NCBI GenBank assembly: GCA_902557735.1
Contig: CACEBC010000006.1
Span: 1 to 64,000 of the forward strand
Length of the DNA stretch: 64,000 nucleotides
Source of the DNA: Porticoccaceae bacterium
GTDB lineage: Bacteria; Pseudomonadota; Gammaproteobacteria; Pseudomonadales; Porticoccaceae
Direction of reading: 5' to 3'
Positions 1 through 10,190 of the stretch are shown piece by piece. The notes below the pieces were generated by a model. It was not told the origin of the DNA. It made no database searches and was given only the letters and a program-made list of their open reading frames with translations. Positions within the stretch are counted from its first letter, which is position 1. The number at the start of each line of letters is the position of its first letter. The translations under genes and the position numbers were made by a program.

Positions 1-1
1 T

Positions 2-496
2 CTGGAAGATGTTCAAAACCTATCGATTGAATCTGAGCGTGAACTAGCCTATGTCACCCAAACCACATTATCAGTTGATGATACCGCCGAGATAATAGAT
101 GCGTTGAAAGAGCGTTTTCCGTACATCAAGGGTCCAAGGAAAGATGATATCTGTTATGCAACTCAAAATCGTCAAGATGCAGTCAAACAGCTCGCTATCG
201 AGGCAGACCTTGTCTTGGTGGTGGGGTCTGTGAGCAGTTCGAATTCGAATCGTCTCCGTGAGCTTGCTGAACGTTGCGGTTGCCGGGCATATCTGATTGA
301 TGACGCTAATGAAATTCGGTCGGAATGGTTAAATGACGTTGGCACAATTGGCGTGACCGCAGGCGCCTCTGCACCGGAGGCTTTGGTGAATGATGTCATC
401 ATCAAGCTAGTTGATCTTGGCGCTAATGCGCCGTCTGAATTGCACGGGGTAGAAGAGAAGATCAGTTTCTCTCTACCAAAAGAACTAAGGATTTAG
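2..496 (+). CDS. ispH: 4-hydroxy-3-methylbut-2-enyl diphosphate reductase, C-terminal part
   Basis: This is the C-terminal half of IspH (LytB), which reduces HMBPP to IPP and DMAPP in the last step of the MEP isoprenoid pathway using a 4Fe-4S cluster. The frame is open from base 2, so the 5' end lies outside the window. Visible family motifs are the [11 protein letters not shown] stretch (with one cluster-ligating Cys), the [13 protein letters not shown] stretch that binds the diphosphate, and the [10 protein letters not shown] motif near the C-terminus. It stops two bases before the convergent pgi gene, so no separate terminator fits between them. Identification is secure; only the missing N-terminus limits it. 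Confidence 0.95.
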   Translation: MEDVQNLSIESERELAYVTQTTLSVDDTAEIIDALKERFPYIKGPRKDDICYATQNRQDAVKQLAIEADLVLVVGSVSSSNSNRLRELAERCGCRAYLIDDANEIRSEWLNDVGTIGVTAGASAPEALVNDVIIKLVDLGANAPSELHGVEEKISFSLPKELRI

Positions 497-498
497 TA

Positions 499-2091
499 TC
501 AGGCTAACTTTGCTTGTTGATGTGCGAAGAGCGAGAGGGTTGATGCGTCCAAATTTGTTAACGACCCCGCAGAGGAAACCATACCGTTGGCCATTGTTTT
601 GCCAAGTTCAACACCCCATTGATCAAAAGAGTTGATATTCCAAATGCAACCCTCCACGAATACTTTGTGTTCATATAAAGCGATCAATGCGCCGAAATTT
701 TTGGCTGAAAGTTTGTCGATGAGTAAGGTGCTTGAGGGATTATTGCCGCGATAATGCAGATGCATTTCGGTAGGGTCTGCGGACTGACCTTTCATCAGCG
801 CAGAGCCTTGAGCAAGCATGTTGCTTATTAAGGCTTCGTGATGTTGAGGGGTGCTCAACATGTCATTGCATGCTGCAATGAAATCAATCGGAACAGTATG
901 TGTCCCCTGATGCAAAAGCTGGAAGAAAGCATGCTGTCCCTTGGTTCCGGTTTGGCCCCAAATAATAGGACTTGTTGGATAATCTAACGGTTGGCCTTGG
1001 CGAGTAACTGATTTTCCGTTGCTCTCCATTGCTAGCTGTTGCAGGTAAGACGGCAGTAGCTGCAGGCGCTCGCAGTAAGGTATGATTGCGTGGGTTTCCA
1101 GACGCAAAAAAGAGCTATACCAGACACTAAGCAAGGCCAAAGCCACTGGCATGTTTTTTTCAATCGGAGCATTGAGAAAATGCTCATCCATTTCGTGAGC
1201 TCCAACTAGCATCTCATGGAATCTATCATATCCGGCGCTTATCGCAATTGAGATTCCTATGCTCGACCATAGCGAATATCGGCCGCCTACCCAGTCTGAA
1301 AATTGGAGTATGTTGCTCTCGCTCACACCATATTTTAAAGCATTTTTTGGATTTGCCGTTACCGCAATTAGATGATCTGTTCTTTGAGGGTCCCTTATAT
1401 TTAAATGTGTTTGGAGCCACTTCATTGCCGTGTTACCGTTCATCAAAGTCTCTAGAGTCTTGAATGTTTTGCTGGCAATTATTATTAAGGTTCTTTGCGG
1501 ATCCAGTTTGCTTAGAGTTGACAATAGTTCTGCGCCATCCACATTACCAATGAAATGAATATTGATTGTTGGATGGCTGAATTCTATGAGAGCATGGCAT
1601 GCTAACCTTGGTCCAAGATCTGAGCCTCCAATACCAATATTGACCACATCAGTAATCGGTTTTCCGCCGACCCCTAGCCAACTGCCGGAGCGAATTCGAT
1701 CGCTTACTTTTTTTATCTGTTGCTTTTGATCTTTTACTTTTTTTAGCAAGCGATCCAATTTGCCTACCTCACTGCCATTATCTTTTCTCAGCAGCGTATG
1801 CAGCACAGCTCGATTTTCAGAAGTGTTAATTTTTTTACCTGAGAACATTGAGCGTTTCATTTCTTGTAGAGGCGAATTCTTGGCAAGGGCGATGAGGTCG
1901 GCCCAAATTGCTCTGTCAATTAAATTTTTGGAGTAGTCCAAAAATAACTCGTTTGTCTCGACTGAGAACATTTGAGAGCGCTCAGAGTCCACCTTAAATT
2001 GATGGCAAACATCGATTGAAAGCTTTTGAGCATGTCTCTCTAGGTTTTGCCATGCTTCTGTTTTATTCGGCATATAATGTGATGTGTCCAT
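499..2091 (-). CDS. pgi: glucose-6-phosphate isomerase
   Basis: Interconverts glucose-6-phosphate and fructose-6-phosphate in the cytoplasm. The 530-residue length fits the family. Seen motifs: GIGGSDLGPRL in the phosphate-binding region, SKTFKTLET, the signature VGGRYSLWSSIG, the GTKGQHAFFQLLHQGT segment, and the C-terminal ELGK that carries the catalytic lysine. The gene is divergent from the Entner-Doudoroff operon. The shared intergenic region carries two HexR-like palindromes, so common control with edd is plausible. With pgi reading away from edd, the enzyme could recycle fructose-6-phosphate back to glucose-6-phosphate for the Entner-Doudoroff route, but that direction of flux is an inference. 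Confidence 0.97.
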   Translation of the reverse strand: MDTSHYMPNKTEAWQNLERHAQKLSIDVCHQFKVDSERSQMFSVETNELFLDYSKNLIDRAIWADLIALAKNSPLQEMKRSMFSGKKINTSENRAVLHTLLRKDNGSEVGKLDRLLKKVKDQKQQIKKVSDRIRSGSWLGVGGKPITDVVNIGIGGSDLGPRLACHALIEFSHPTINIHFIGNVDGAELLSTLSKLDPQRTLIIIASKTFKTLETLMNGNTAMKWLQTHLNIRDPQRTDHLIAVTANPKNALKYGVSESNILQFSDWVGGRYSLWSSIGISIAISAGYDRFHEMLVGAHEMDEHFLNAPIEKNMPVALALLSVWYSSFLRLETHAIIPYCERLQLLPSYLQQLAMESNGKSVTRQGQPLDYPTSPIIWGQTGTKGQHAFFQLLHQGTHTVPIDFIAACNDMLSTPQHHEALISNMLAQGSALMKGQSADPTEMHLHYRGNNPSSTLLIDKLSAKNFGALIALYEHKVFVEGCIWNINSFDQWGVELGKTMANGMVSSAGSLTNLDASTLSLFAHQQAKLA

Positions 2092-2206
2092 TTCGAATCT
2101 CTTTTCTCAAATGTTTGCATAGAATTCGCTATTCTATATCAGATTGTAAAACTGATTGTGTAAGAATGTGAAATCTTGAACTGTTTTTGATCGCACGCCG
2201 ACTTTG

Positions 2207-2221
2207 TGTAGTTTTGTTACA
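2207..2221. promoter_or_regulatory. HexR-like operator 1 (pgi/edd intergenic)
   Basis: The sequence TGTAGTTTTGTTACA is a near-palindrome with TGTA/TACA ends and a T-rich centre. It resembles the HexR (RpiR family) site as I recall it, roughly TGTARTWWWAYTACA, with one mismatch. HexR controls edd, zwf, glk and pgi in several gammaproteobacteria. The site lies 133 bp upstream of the edd start and 116 bp upstream of pgi. No hexR gene is in the window. Confidence 0.5.
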
Positions 2222-2299
2222 GAAAAATCAAAATCAAGTAATATATTCTTTAAAATACGTTCATTATTCGCTAAAATATCGAAATTTGAGTAAATTATC

Positions 2300-2314
2300 C
2301 GTAGTTTTTCTACA
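2300..2314. promoter_or_regulatory. HexR-like operator 2 (edd proximal)
   Basis: CGTAGTTTTTCTACA is a palindrome (GTAG-TTTTT-CTAC core) of the same type as the site at 2207-2221, with start-to-start spacing of 93 bp. It lies 26 bp upstream of the edd start codon, where a bound repressor would block transcription or early elongation. Two matching palindromes in one short region make chance less likely. Confidence 0.45.
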
Positions 2315-2339
2315 AAACGTTTCCCATATCGGTGCTAAA

Positions 2340-4154
2340 ATGAAAGATATTAACTTAGTTGTAGCGACAGTCACGGAAAGAGTAATCGCGCGTAGTAAAG
2401 AGACACGCACTGTCTATTTAAGCAACTTAAAAGATGATTTTGGCCAAAAACCTGTTAGAGGGAAGCTAGATTGTAGTAATTTGGCCCACGGTTTTGCTGC
2501 ATGCAGCAAAAGTGATAAAGACACGTTGCGGTTGATGGATGCGAGTAATATAGCTATTGTAACGGCTTACAATGATATGCTTTCGGCACATCAGCCCTAC
2601 CATGATTACCCAGAAAAAATTAAACACGCATTGCGTCAAGTTGGATGCACCGCTCAAGTAGCTGGCGGAGTTCCAGCAATGTGTGATGGTATCACTCAGG
2701 GGCGACCAGGAATGGATTTAAGTCTTTTGAGCCGTGATATTATTGCTCAGGGCACTGCGATAGCACTTTCTCATCAGATGTTTGATGGTGTATTGGCTTT
2801 GGGAATCTGCGACAAAATTGTACCGGGGTTGCTCATAGGGATTTTGAGTTTCGGGTATCTCCCGGCAATTTTTTTACCATCTGGACCGATGGAGTCAGGA
2901 CTTTCAAACAAAAAAAAGCGTGAGATTCGGCAACTCTACGCAGAGGGCAAAGTGGACCGAAGCCAACTTCTAAAGGCTGAGTCCGAATCCTATCACAGCC
3001 GCGGGACATGCACTTTTTACGGAACCGCTAATAGTAATCAGATACTACTCGAGGCTCTTGGGTTGCAACTGCCCGGGAGCTCATTTTTCAACCCGGACAG
3101 TCCGATGCGAGATATTTTAACCGTAGAAGCATGTCAACAACTGGTTCGAATCACCGCAATGGGATCAGACTATCGGCCTATTGGGATTGTGGTCGACGAG
3201 AAATCAATAGTGAATGCAATCGTGGCCTTACTTGCATCTGGTGGATCGACGAACCATACCATGCATCTGGTAGTAATAGCTCGAGCTGCCGGAATAATAA
3301 TTGATTGGAATGACATTTCGGACCTATCATTGGTAATTCCGTTACTTGCGAAGATCTATCCAAATGGTGAGGCTGATGTAAATCACTTTCACGCGGCTGG
3401 CGGAACAGGGTTTCTCTTTGGGGAACTTTTGCGAGCAGGATACCTTCATCCAGATGCGACGACTGTTTGGGGCGAGTCTTTCAAAGATTATTGTGTTGAA
3501 CCCAAATTGAAAGATGGAAATCTTCATTGGGATAAAACTCCCACAAAACCTTTAGATCGTTCAGTGTTATCTGGCGTTGACCAACCCTTTGAGAGTGAGG
3601 GTGGGATTCGGTTACTTGAAGGAGACTTTGGCAGAGCTATCATCAAGACTTCTGCGGTTGAGCGTCGTCACCAAAAAATAAAAGCACCCGCAATTGTTAT
3701 CGAAAGACAAGAGGATTTGACGACGCTATTTGAATTGGGTCATTTAGATCGTGATTGTGTTGTGGTTGTCAGGTATCAAGGACCCAAAGCACTTGGGATG
3801 CCTGAGTTACATAAATTGACCTCTATTCTAGGGGTGCAGCAAGATAAGGGTTATCAAGTAGCTCTGATGACGGATGGACGAATGTCAGGAGCCTCAGGAA
3901 AGGTGCCCGCCGCCATTCACTTGGTGCCGGAGGCCGCAGATGGTGGACTTTTGGCAAGAATATGCGATGGCGATGTAATTCTTTTGGATGCACTTGAGGG
4001 CACTCTTAACATCGTTGGAGATATTAGAGCAATAATGTCACGAGATCCGGCACGACCCATGTGGATAGATCAAAGGGGTTGTGGGAGAGAATTGTTTAAA
4101 GTAAATCGTGATAATATCGGTGACGCTGAATGTGGAGCCTCATTCCTATTTTGA
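2340..4154 (+). CDS. edd: phosphogluconate dehydratase
   Basis: Dehydrates 6-phosphogluconate to 2-keto-3-deoxy-6-phosphogluconate, the first committed Entner-Doudoroff step. It belongs to the IlvD/Edd family of Fe-S dehydratases. Seen: CDGITQG, the GICDKIVPG segment, GTCTFYGTANSN (candidate cluster cysteine), and ASGGSTNHT. The frame is open from an ATG at 2187, but starting at the ATG at 2340 gives 604 residues, matching the usual length of about 603, and leaves the HexR-like operators outside the coding region. The stop is 7 bases before glk, with the glk ribosome binding site overlapping the edd stop. It is first gene of edd-glk-eda-zwf-pgl. Confidence 0.96.
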   Translation: MKDINLVVATVTERVIARSKETRTVYLSNLKDDFGQKPVRGKLDCSNLAHGFAACSKSDKDTLRLMDASNIAIVTAYNDMLSAHQPYHDYPEKIKHALRQVGCTAQVAGGVPAMCDGITQGRPGMDLSLLSRDIIAQGTAIALSHQMFDGVLALGICDKIVPGLLIGILSFGYLPAIFLPSGPMESGLSNKKKREIRQLYAEGKVDRSQLLKAESESYHSRGTCTFYGTANSNQILLEALGLQLPGSSFFNPDSPMRDILTVEACQQLVRITAMGSDYRPIGIVVDEKSIVNAIVALLASGGSTNHTMHLVVIARAAGIIIDWNDISDLSLVIPLLAKIYPNGEADVNHFHAAGGTGFLFGELLRAGYLHPDATTVWGESFKDYCVEPKLKDGNLHWDKTPTKPLDRSVLSGVDQPFESEGGIRLLEGDFGRAIIKTSAVERRHQKIKAPAIVIERQEDLTTLFELGHLDRDCVVVVRYQGPKALGMPELHKLTSILGVQQDKGYQVALMTDGRMSGASGKVPAAIHLVPEAADGGLLARICDGDVILLDALEGTLNIVGDIRAIMSRDPARPMWIDQRGCGRELFKVNRDNIGDAECGASFLF

Positions 4155-4161
4155 GGAATTA

Positions 4162-5145
4162 ATGAAGATGACGACGTCTTGGGATTTAGTCGCAGACATT
4201 GGCGGAACTAATGCACGTTTCTCAGTGGTTCACCACGGTGAACGCAGGGATTCTATTCATCTTAATTATTCAGTTAAAGATTATCCGGAATTTTACAAAG
4301 TAATCGAAATAGTTATCGAAGAATTGCGAGAATTCTCTGGGTTAACCTCTGCACCTAATCAAGTTTGTTTCGCAGTGGCATGCCCGGCCGATTCTGAATC
4401 GATTACCTTTACAAATAGTCGTTGGAAGTTTTTTCGGGAAGACTTGAAGCGAAAGCTCAATTGCAGAGAGCTGTATATTATTAATGACTTTGAAGCTTTT
4501 GCTCATGGCGTTAGTGACTTGGCTCTTAAAGACTTATTGAGTATTGGTAGTGGATTAGCAAATCCCGAAAAACCAAAGGCGATTTTGGGAGCCGGGACAG
4601 GTTTGGGCGTAGCTGCGCTGATGCCTCATAGCTGCGGTTATGAGGTCATTTCTAGCGAGGGCGGACACATTGATTTTGCGCCGGTAACAGACTTGCAAAT
4701 TGATGTGCTAAGACATCTTCTTGATTCGTACCAACGAGTTTCTTTTGAGCGTTTGTTGTCTGGAAAAGGGATGCTAAATATCTATTCTGCTTTATCTGAG
4801 ATTAACGGTGTCGGTCACTCTTTAGAGCACCCTTCGGAAGTAGTAAGGTATGCAGTAGAAGGTAGGGACCCAATTGCAATTCAGACACTAGAGTTATTTT
4901 GTGAAGTGATGGGATCCATGGCGGGTAATTTAGCTTTAACCTATGGAGCTAAAGGTGGTGTGTTCATTGCGGGTGGGATCGTACCTCGATTTGAAAATTT
5001 TTTTGTTAATAGTCGTTTCAGGCACTTTTTTGAAAAAAAAGGGCGTTTCTCAGAGTATCTTCAGTCGATACCCACTTATTTGGTGTCTCGACCCGATTTA
5101 GGCCTAGTTGGGGCTGCGAAGAAGCTAATGTTAAATCAGGGATGA
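4162..5145 (+). CDS. glk: glucokinase
   Basis: ATP-dependent glucokinase of the bacterial Glk family (PF02685), about 327 residues, phosphorylating glucose to glucose-6-phosphate. The N-terminal ADIGGTNARFS phosphate-binding motif, the IINDFEAFAHG segment with the catalytic Asp, LGAGTGLG, and the GGI motif late in the protein are visible. The frame extends upstream to 4108 inside edd. ATG 4162 was chosen because a GAGG ribosome binding site at 4153-4156 precedes it and the family motif starts a few residues in; ATG 4168 is an alternative. Its place between edd and eda fits a dedicated glucose catabolic operon. Confidence 0.96.
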   Translation: MKMTTSWDLVADIGGTNARFSVVHHGERRDSIHLNYSVKDYPEFYKVIEIVIEELREFSGLTSAPNQVCFAVACPADSESITFTNSRWKFFREDLKRKLNCRELYIINDFEAFAHGVSDLALKDLLSIGSGLANPEKPKAILGAGTGLGVAALMPHSCGYEVISSEGGHIDFAPVTDLQIDVLRHLLDSYQRVSFERLLSGKGMLNIYSALSEINGVGHSLEHPSEVVRYAVEGRDPIAIQTLELFCEVMGSMAGNLALTYGAKGGVFIAGGIVPRFENFFVNSRFRHFFEKKGRFSEYLQSIPTYLVSRPDLGLVGAAKKLMLNQG

Positions 5146-5146
5146 A

Positions 5147-5770
5147 TTGGTGAGGACTTTATTGGCAGGGCGAAGATTGGTGGCAGTTCTGACGATCGAA
5201 AAAAGTGAGGATGCAGTGCCGCTCGCTCGAGCCATGATAAAGGGCGGCATCAGAGCGATAGAGATTACGTTTCGCACTGAAAAAGCCTTTGAGTGTATCA
5301 GAGAAATAATCGTTAATGTGCCTGAAGCTCTGGTGGGTGCAGGAACGGTTATTTCTAAAGAACAGCTTTTTAAAGCTCAAGATTTGGGTTGCAGTTTCGT
5401 GGTTTCTCCAGGTGCTACAGTTTCGTTGTTGGAAGCTGCTGATGAACTGTCAATTCCTCTGCTTCCCGGAATATCGACCGTTTCAGAAATCATGTGCGCG
5501 ATGGAGTATGGTTATAATGACTTCAAGTTTTTCCCAGCTGAGTTGGCTGGAGGCATGCCTTTCCTTAAATCATTAGTCGCCCTATTTCCGAGTGCGATGT
5601 TTTGTCCAACGGGAGGAATAGGGGTTCACAATATTAGCGATTATTTGGGTTTGCCAAATGTCTTGGCAATTGGGGGTTCATGGATTGCGCCGGCGGCACT
5701 CATACGAGACAAACATTGGTTAAAAATCGAGGAATTGGCTAGGGAGGCCGCAACTCTCTGCGGGGATTAA
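5147..5770 (+). CDS. eda: 2-dehydro-3-deoxy-phosphogluconate aldolase
   Basis: Class I aldolase (KDPG/KHG family, 207 residues) that splits KDPG into pyruvate and glyceraldehyde-3-phosphate. Seen: the GGIRAIEITFRT motif with the catalytic Glu, VGAGTV, FVVSPG, and the DFKFFPAE segment with the Schiff-base Lys, followed by CPTGGI. There is no ATG near the front. The frame can start at TTG 5147 (one base after the glk stop), GTG 5150 or TTG 5159; which is used cannot be decided by eye, and a non-ATG start suggests coupling to glk translation. Confidence 0.95.
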   Translation: MVRTLLAGRRLVAVLTIEKSEDAVPLARAMIKGGIRAIEITFRTEKAFECIREIIVNVPEALVGAGTVISKEQLFKAQDLGCSFVVSPGATVSLLEAADELSIPLLPGISTVSEIMCAMEYGYNDFKFFPAELAGGMPFLKSLVALFPSAMFCPTGGIGVHNISDYLGLPNVLAIGGSWIAPAALIRDKHWLKIEELAREAATLCGD

Positions 5771-5804
5771 CCAGTTTATATTTCAGATGCGTTAGAGGAA
5801 TGAT

Positions 5805-7262
5805 ATGGCAAAGAATGTTGATCTATTTATCTTTGGTGTGGCTGGGGATCTTGCAAATAGAAAACTAATCCCGGCGCTTTATCGTCTCGATAGCGCCGGA
5901 CTCCTTGGCGACAATTTAAGGATTATCGGGCTCGCTCGCGGAGAAATGTCAGATGAAGAGTTTTCGAGATCGACGCGTGAGATATTGAATCAAAATCTTG
6001 GTGAAGGGGAAATTTGTGATATCGCCTGGACGTGCTTTCAAAATCGCCTTTACTATATGTCTATCAACTTCGAAAAAGCAGAAAATTATGCGGATCTAAA
6101 TTGTCGGATGGAAAGTAATCGGCTAAATATTTTCTATCTAGCTACACCGCCGAGTCTATTTGGCTCTATCTGCCATCAACTGCATGCGTCTGCGTGCGTT
6201 GATGGAAGCACTCGCATTGTCCTTGAAAAGCCAATTGGTCAGGATTTAGCCAGTTCCAGAGACGTCAATGATACCGTTGCGCAATATTTTGAAGAGCGAA
6301 ACATCTACCGAATAGATCATTACCTTGGAAAGGAGACAGTGCAAAATTTGTTAGCGTTGCGTTTTGCCAATCGTGTAATTAATTCTCAATGGGATAATAC
6401 ATGCATAGATCATGTCCAAATCACAGCGGCGGAGACGGTTGGTATAGAGGGTCGCTGGGGTTACTACGATAGTGTTGGACAGTTACGCGACATGGTTCAA
6501 AATCATCTCTTGCAATTGTTGTGTATGGTTGCGATGGAGCCACCGAATACTTTGGAGGCCGACGAAATTCGTGCTGAGAAGGTAAAGCTACTGCGAGCGC
6601 TGCGCCCAATTAATGGCGAAAATGTGGAAGGAAGCGCTATTCGAGGACAATATTCAGCAGGTTGGATTTCAGGTAAGCCAGTGGTTGGGTATATGGAGGA
6701 GAAAGGAAGCCGCACTGGGGATAGTGAGACTGAAACCTTTGTTGCTTTAAAAGCTTTTGTGGATAACTGGCGATGGGCTGGTGTTCCATTTTATTTGCGT
6801 ACAGGCAAAAGAATGAACGCTAAAGTGACTCAGGTAGTGATAGCGTATAAAGATAATCCACATACAATTTTTTCAGACAGTCAATTACAAGCAAGTAATC
6901 GTCTTGTTATTCGCTTGCAACCAAATGAGGGCATTCAATTGGAAATGGTTTCAAAAAAGCAAAGTCTGAAGGAAAGGTTAAACCTTGAAAAACGAGTCCT
7001 AAACCTTGATTTTTTTGAAGCCTCGCGTCTAAGTCGAATTGCAGATGCCTATGAAAGATTGTTTCTAGAGGTCATTAATGGCGATCAATGGCTTTTCGTG
7101 AGTCGAGATGAAATTGAAGCCTCATGGCAGTGGTGCGATAGTCTATTGAGAGCATGGCGAGAAAAAAATATTGACTTAAAGCGCTATGGGGCTGGATCTT
7201 GGGGCCCCTCAAAGGCAGAGATGTTGATTGAGAAAGATCAACGTAGTTGGTATGAAGGTTAG
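5805..7262 (+). CDS. zwf: glucose-6-phosphate 1-dehydrogenase
   Basis: Oxidises glucose-6-phosphate to 6-phosphogluconolactone with NAD(P)+, feeding both the Entner-Doudoroff and oxidative pentose phosphate routes. The 485-residue length is normal. Seen: an N-terminal Rossmann motif GVAGDLANRK, EKPIGQDL, and the active-site signature RIDHYLGKE with the conserved His and Lys. A GAGGA ribosome binding site lies just before ATG 5805. The gap to eda is 34 bases and to pgl only 2 bases, so the genes are almost certainly cotranscribed. Confidence 0.97.
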   Translation: MAKNVDLFIFGVAGDLANRKLIPALYRLDSAGLLGDNLRIIGLARGEMSDEEFSRSTREILNQNLGEGEICDIAWTCFQNRLYYMSINFEKAENYADLNCRMESNRLNIFYLATPPSLFGSICHQLHASACVDGSTRIVLEKPIGQDLASSRDVNDTVAQYFEERNIYRIDHYLGKETVQNLLALRFANRVINSQWDNTCIDHVQITAAETVGIEGRWGYYDSVGQLRDMVQNHLLQLLCMVAMEPPNTLEADEIRAEKVKLLRALRPINGENVEGSAIRGQYSAGWISGKPVVGYMEEKGSRTGDSETETFVALKAFVDNWRWAGVPFYLRTGKRMNAKVTQVVIAYKDNPHTIFSDSQLQASNRLVIRLQPNEGIQLEMVSKKQSLKERLNLEKRVLNLDFFEASRLSRIADAYERLFLEVINGDQWLFVSRDEIEASWQWCDSLLRAWREKNIDLKRYGAGSWGPSKAEMLIEKDQRSWYEG

Positions 7263-7264
7263 TT

Positions 7265-7954
7265 GTGGAAGTAAACCGTTTTTGCGATGCTCGATCTCTC
7301 GATTCGGAATTGGCGATAATGATCGGGAACGCGCTTTCAAAAGATATTAGTCGCTTTGGTGAGGCGATACTGGTTGTTTCAGGCGGGAGAACTCCCATTG
7401 GGTTGTTTAATGAATTAGCACATTTAAAAATAGACTGGGGTTCTGTAACGGTAACATTGGCTGACGAGCGTTGGGTCGAAGCTTCTCATATGGACAGCAA
7501 CGAGAGACTTGTGAGAGATAATCTGTTGTTGGACAGAGCTAAGGCCGCGAAGTTTTTGCCATTTAAAAATAATGAGAAGACCGCATCACTTGGCCAAGTT
7601 GTTTGTGCCGAACGACTTGATCGGTTGGGCAAGTTTAGTGTCGTTGTTCTGGGTATGGGCGATGATGGCCATACAGCCTCGTTATTTCCCAATTCTCACC
7701 GCTTGGGTTTGGGGTTAGACATGGGCTCAACACTGCCATGTATAGCCATTGACCCGTTGGACGTTCCTCATGAGCGGATTACGATGACTTTACCTCGCTT
7801 GCTTCATAGTCAAAAAGTTGTTCTTCATATAGTTGGTGAACGCAAGTTTAAGACGCTCGAGAGCGCTAGGACTGCCGCTGATGCTTTTCAATATCCGGTT
7901 TATGCGCTTTTCCAACAGCGGACAACTCCAGTTGAAATTTTTTATGCCCCCTAG
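7265..7954 (+). CDS. pgl: 6-phosphogluconolactonase
   Basis: DevB/Pgl-type lactonase (229 residues) that hydrolyses 6-phosphoglucono-lactone to 6-phosphogluconate, linking Zwf to Edd. Seen: VVSGGRTP near the N-terminus, LADERWV, the central GMGDDGHTASLFP motif containing the catalytic His, and ITMTLPRL. It starts at GTG 7265, two bases after the zwf stop. It is the last gene of the operon; the 95 bases to acs show no clear hairpin terminator, so partial read-through to acs is possible. Confidence 0.95.
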   Translation: MEVNRFCDARSLDSELAIMIGNALSKDISRFGEAILVVSGGRTPIGLFNELAHLKIDWGSVTVTLADERWVEASHMDSNERLVRDNLLLDRAKAAKFLPFKNNEKTASLGQVVCAERLDRLGKFSVVVLGMGDDGHTASLFPNSHRLGLGLDMGSTLPCIAIDPLDVPHERITMTLPRLLHSQKVVLHIVGERKFKTLESARTAADAFQYPVYALFQQRTTPVEIFYAP

Positions 7955-8049
7955 GTCTAAAGTTTTATTTCTAATCGAGCATTTAATGTTTTTCTGGTGT
8001 TCTTTTGCGATAATTTGATGAGCGAGAATTAATTCAAGGAGGGAAAATC

Positions 8050-9990
8050 ATGTTTGATGGCCCAACTTATCCAGTTCCTGAATCGTGGAAGCGGAGTGCT
8101 TTTATTGATAAGCAACAATACGATGACCTGTATCGACGGTCGATAGAAAAACCTGAAGAGTTCTGGGCAGAATGGGCTGAGAAATTTCTGACATGGGATA
8201 GACTTTGGACATCGGTTTGTTCCCATGATTTTTACCGTGGTGAGGCGCGCTGGTTCTCTGGAGGAAAGTTAAATGTTTCTGTGAATTGTATAGACCGGCA
8301 TTTGCCGCAACGCGCAAATCAAAATGCATTGATATGGGAGGGCGATGAACCCGATCAACATCGATATATAAGCTATGCTATGTTAGCTGAAAATGTTGGC
8401 CGCTTTGGTAATCTCTTGCGGAACAGAGGCGTTGAGAAAGGTGACCGAGTATGCATCTATATGCCGATGATTCCAGAGGCAATCTACGCGATGCTTGCCT
8501 GTGCTCGTATCGGCGCAGTGCACTCGGTAGTCTTTGGAGGATTTTCTCCAGAGGCGCTCAAAGATCGTATTTTAGATTCAGATTGCAGCGTTTTGATCAC
8601 GGCAAATGAAGGTGTAAGAGGGGGTAAAACCATACCTCTCAAAGCCAACGCTGACCGAGCTCTCAAAGATTGTGATGACGTCCATAGTTGCATCGTGGTG
8701 AGGCGAACAAGCGGGAAAATCGACTGGGTCGAGGGTCGTGATATTGACTATTACGACGAAGTTGGGAGTTTATCCTCGTCTTGTCAGCCTGTTCTCATGG
8801 ACGCAGAGGATCCACTCTTTGTGCTGTATACATCTGGTTCGACAGGAAAACCGAAAGGCGTTGTTCATACCAGTGCAGGCTATCTATTGATGGCGGCTAT
8901 AACGCATAAGTATACATTTGATTATAAAGAGGGCGATGTTTACTGGTGCACCGCAGATGTTGGTTGGGTTACGGGACATAGTTATATAGTCTATGGCCCA
9001 CTATGCAATGGCGGTACTTCCTTGGTCTTTGAAGGAGTTCCAACTTATCCCAATATGTCTCGATTTTGGGAAGTGATCGATAAGCACCAAGTAAACCAGT
9101 TTTATACAGCACCCACGGCTATCAGAGCATTGATGGGGGGTGGGGATACTTGGTTGGAAAGCACATCGCGGAGTTCATTAAAATTATTGGGTACCGTTGG
9201 TGAGCCTATTAATCCGGAGGCTTGGGAATGGTATTTTAACAAAGTTGGAGGTGGTCGCTGCCCGGTGGTCGATACTTGGTGGCAAACTGAGACTGGCGCA
9301 CATATGTTAACCCCATTGCCTGGAGCGACCACTTTGAAACCGGGTTCAGCTAACCGTCCTTTTTTCGGTATTCAACCTGCGCTCTTGGATGCTGAGGGTA
9401 ATGAAATATCCGGCGAAGGCGAGGGAATATTAGTCATAAAGGCATCATGGCCGTCTCAAATAAGAACCGTATTTGGAGATCACGAGAGATGTGTAGATAC
9501 ATATTTTTCTGCCTATCCTGGTTATTACTTTACGGGTGATGGTGCGCGAAGGGATGAAGATGGAGATTACTGGATTACGGGTCGTATTGATGATGTCCTC
9601 AATATTTCTGGTCATAGAATCGGTACCGCAGAAGTTGAAAGTGCTCTAGTTCTTCATTCGAAGGTAGCAGAGGCGGCTGTGGTTGGTTGTCCGCATGAAA
9701 TCAAAGGTCAAGGCATATATTGCTACGTTACACCAATGTCCCATGTAATACCAGATGACGATCTCTATGATGAATTATTGGCGTTGTGCGCGAGCGAAAT
9801 TGGGGCAATTGCAAAACCTGATTTCATACAGTGGGCGCCTGGCCTCCCCAAAACAAGGTCTGGAAAGATTATGCGACGCATTCTTCGGAAAATAGCTGCC
9901 AATGATTTCTCGAACCTTGGAGACACCTCGACCCTTGCAGACCCAGAAGTGGTTGAAGATTTGATAAACTCGCGGCAAGCTTTTGACTAG
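8050..9990 (+). CDS. acs: acetyl-CoA synthetase
   Basis: AMP-forming acetate:CoA ligase of the ANL superfamily, 646 residues. Visible: the N-terminal ACAS_N region, the phosphate loop [11 protein letters not shown], the WWQTETG motif in the acetate pocket, [18 protein letters not shown] before the hinge, and the C-terminal SGKIMRR whose lysine is the usual acetylation-regulated catalytic residue. A strong AAGGAGGG ribosome binding site precedes ATG 8050. It activates acetate for the TCA and glyoxylate cycles. Confidence 0.96.
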   Translation: MFDGPTYPVPESWKRSAFIDKQQYDDLYRRSIEKPEEFWAEWAEKFLTWDRLWTSVCSHDFYRGEARWFSGGKLNVSVNCIDRHLPQRANQNALIWEGDEPDQHRYISYAMLAENVGRFGNLLRNRGVEKGDRVCIYMPMIPEAIYAMLACARIGAVHSVVFGGFSPEALKDRILDSDCSVLITANEGVRGGKTIPLKANADRALKDCDDVHSCIVVRRTSGKIDWVEGRDIDYYDEVGSLSSSCQPVLMDAEDPLFVLYTSGSTGKPKGVVHTSAGYLLMAAITHKYTFDYKEGDVYWCTADVGWVTGHSYIVYGPLCNGGTSLVFEGVPTYPNMSRFWEVIDKHQVNQFYTAPTAIRALMGGGDTWLESTSRSSLKLLGTVGEPINPEAWEWYFNKVGGGRCPVVDTWWQTETGAHMLTPLPGATTLKPGSANRPFFGIQPALLDAEGNEISGEGEGILVIKASWPSQIRTVFGDHERCVDTYFSAYPGYYFTGDGARRDEDGDYWITGRIDDVLNISGHRIGTAEVESALVLHSKVAEAAVVGCPHEIKGQGIYCYVTPMSHVIPDDDLYDELLALCASEIGAIAKPDFIQWAPGLPKTRSGKIMRRILRKIAANDFSNLGDTSTLADPEVVEDLINSRQAFD

Positions 9991-10190
9991 TCTTTGTTGA
10001 TGCTAATTTGTTTTCAAATTCCAAGGACGTTGCAATCATTTATGCGTTTGATCTGAAATATGGACGGGTGGTTAGTTCTCCGTTTTATAATAAAAGTATG
10101 GACCATAGTGCTTGCAACATTTTGGTGCGCGGTGTACATTATCAATCAATAACAAAAACTAATAAGAATTTATAGTAAAGCTAACTATTT

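Noticed and set aside
10029-10118. Two GTTGCAA/TTGCAAC copies in the acs-XRE gap
   Set aside because: The shared core TTGCAA is itself palindromic and short; two copies 80 bp apart are likely by chance.
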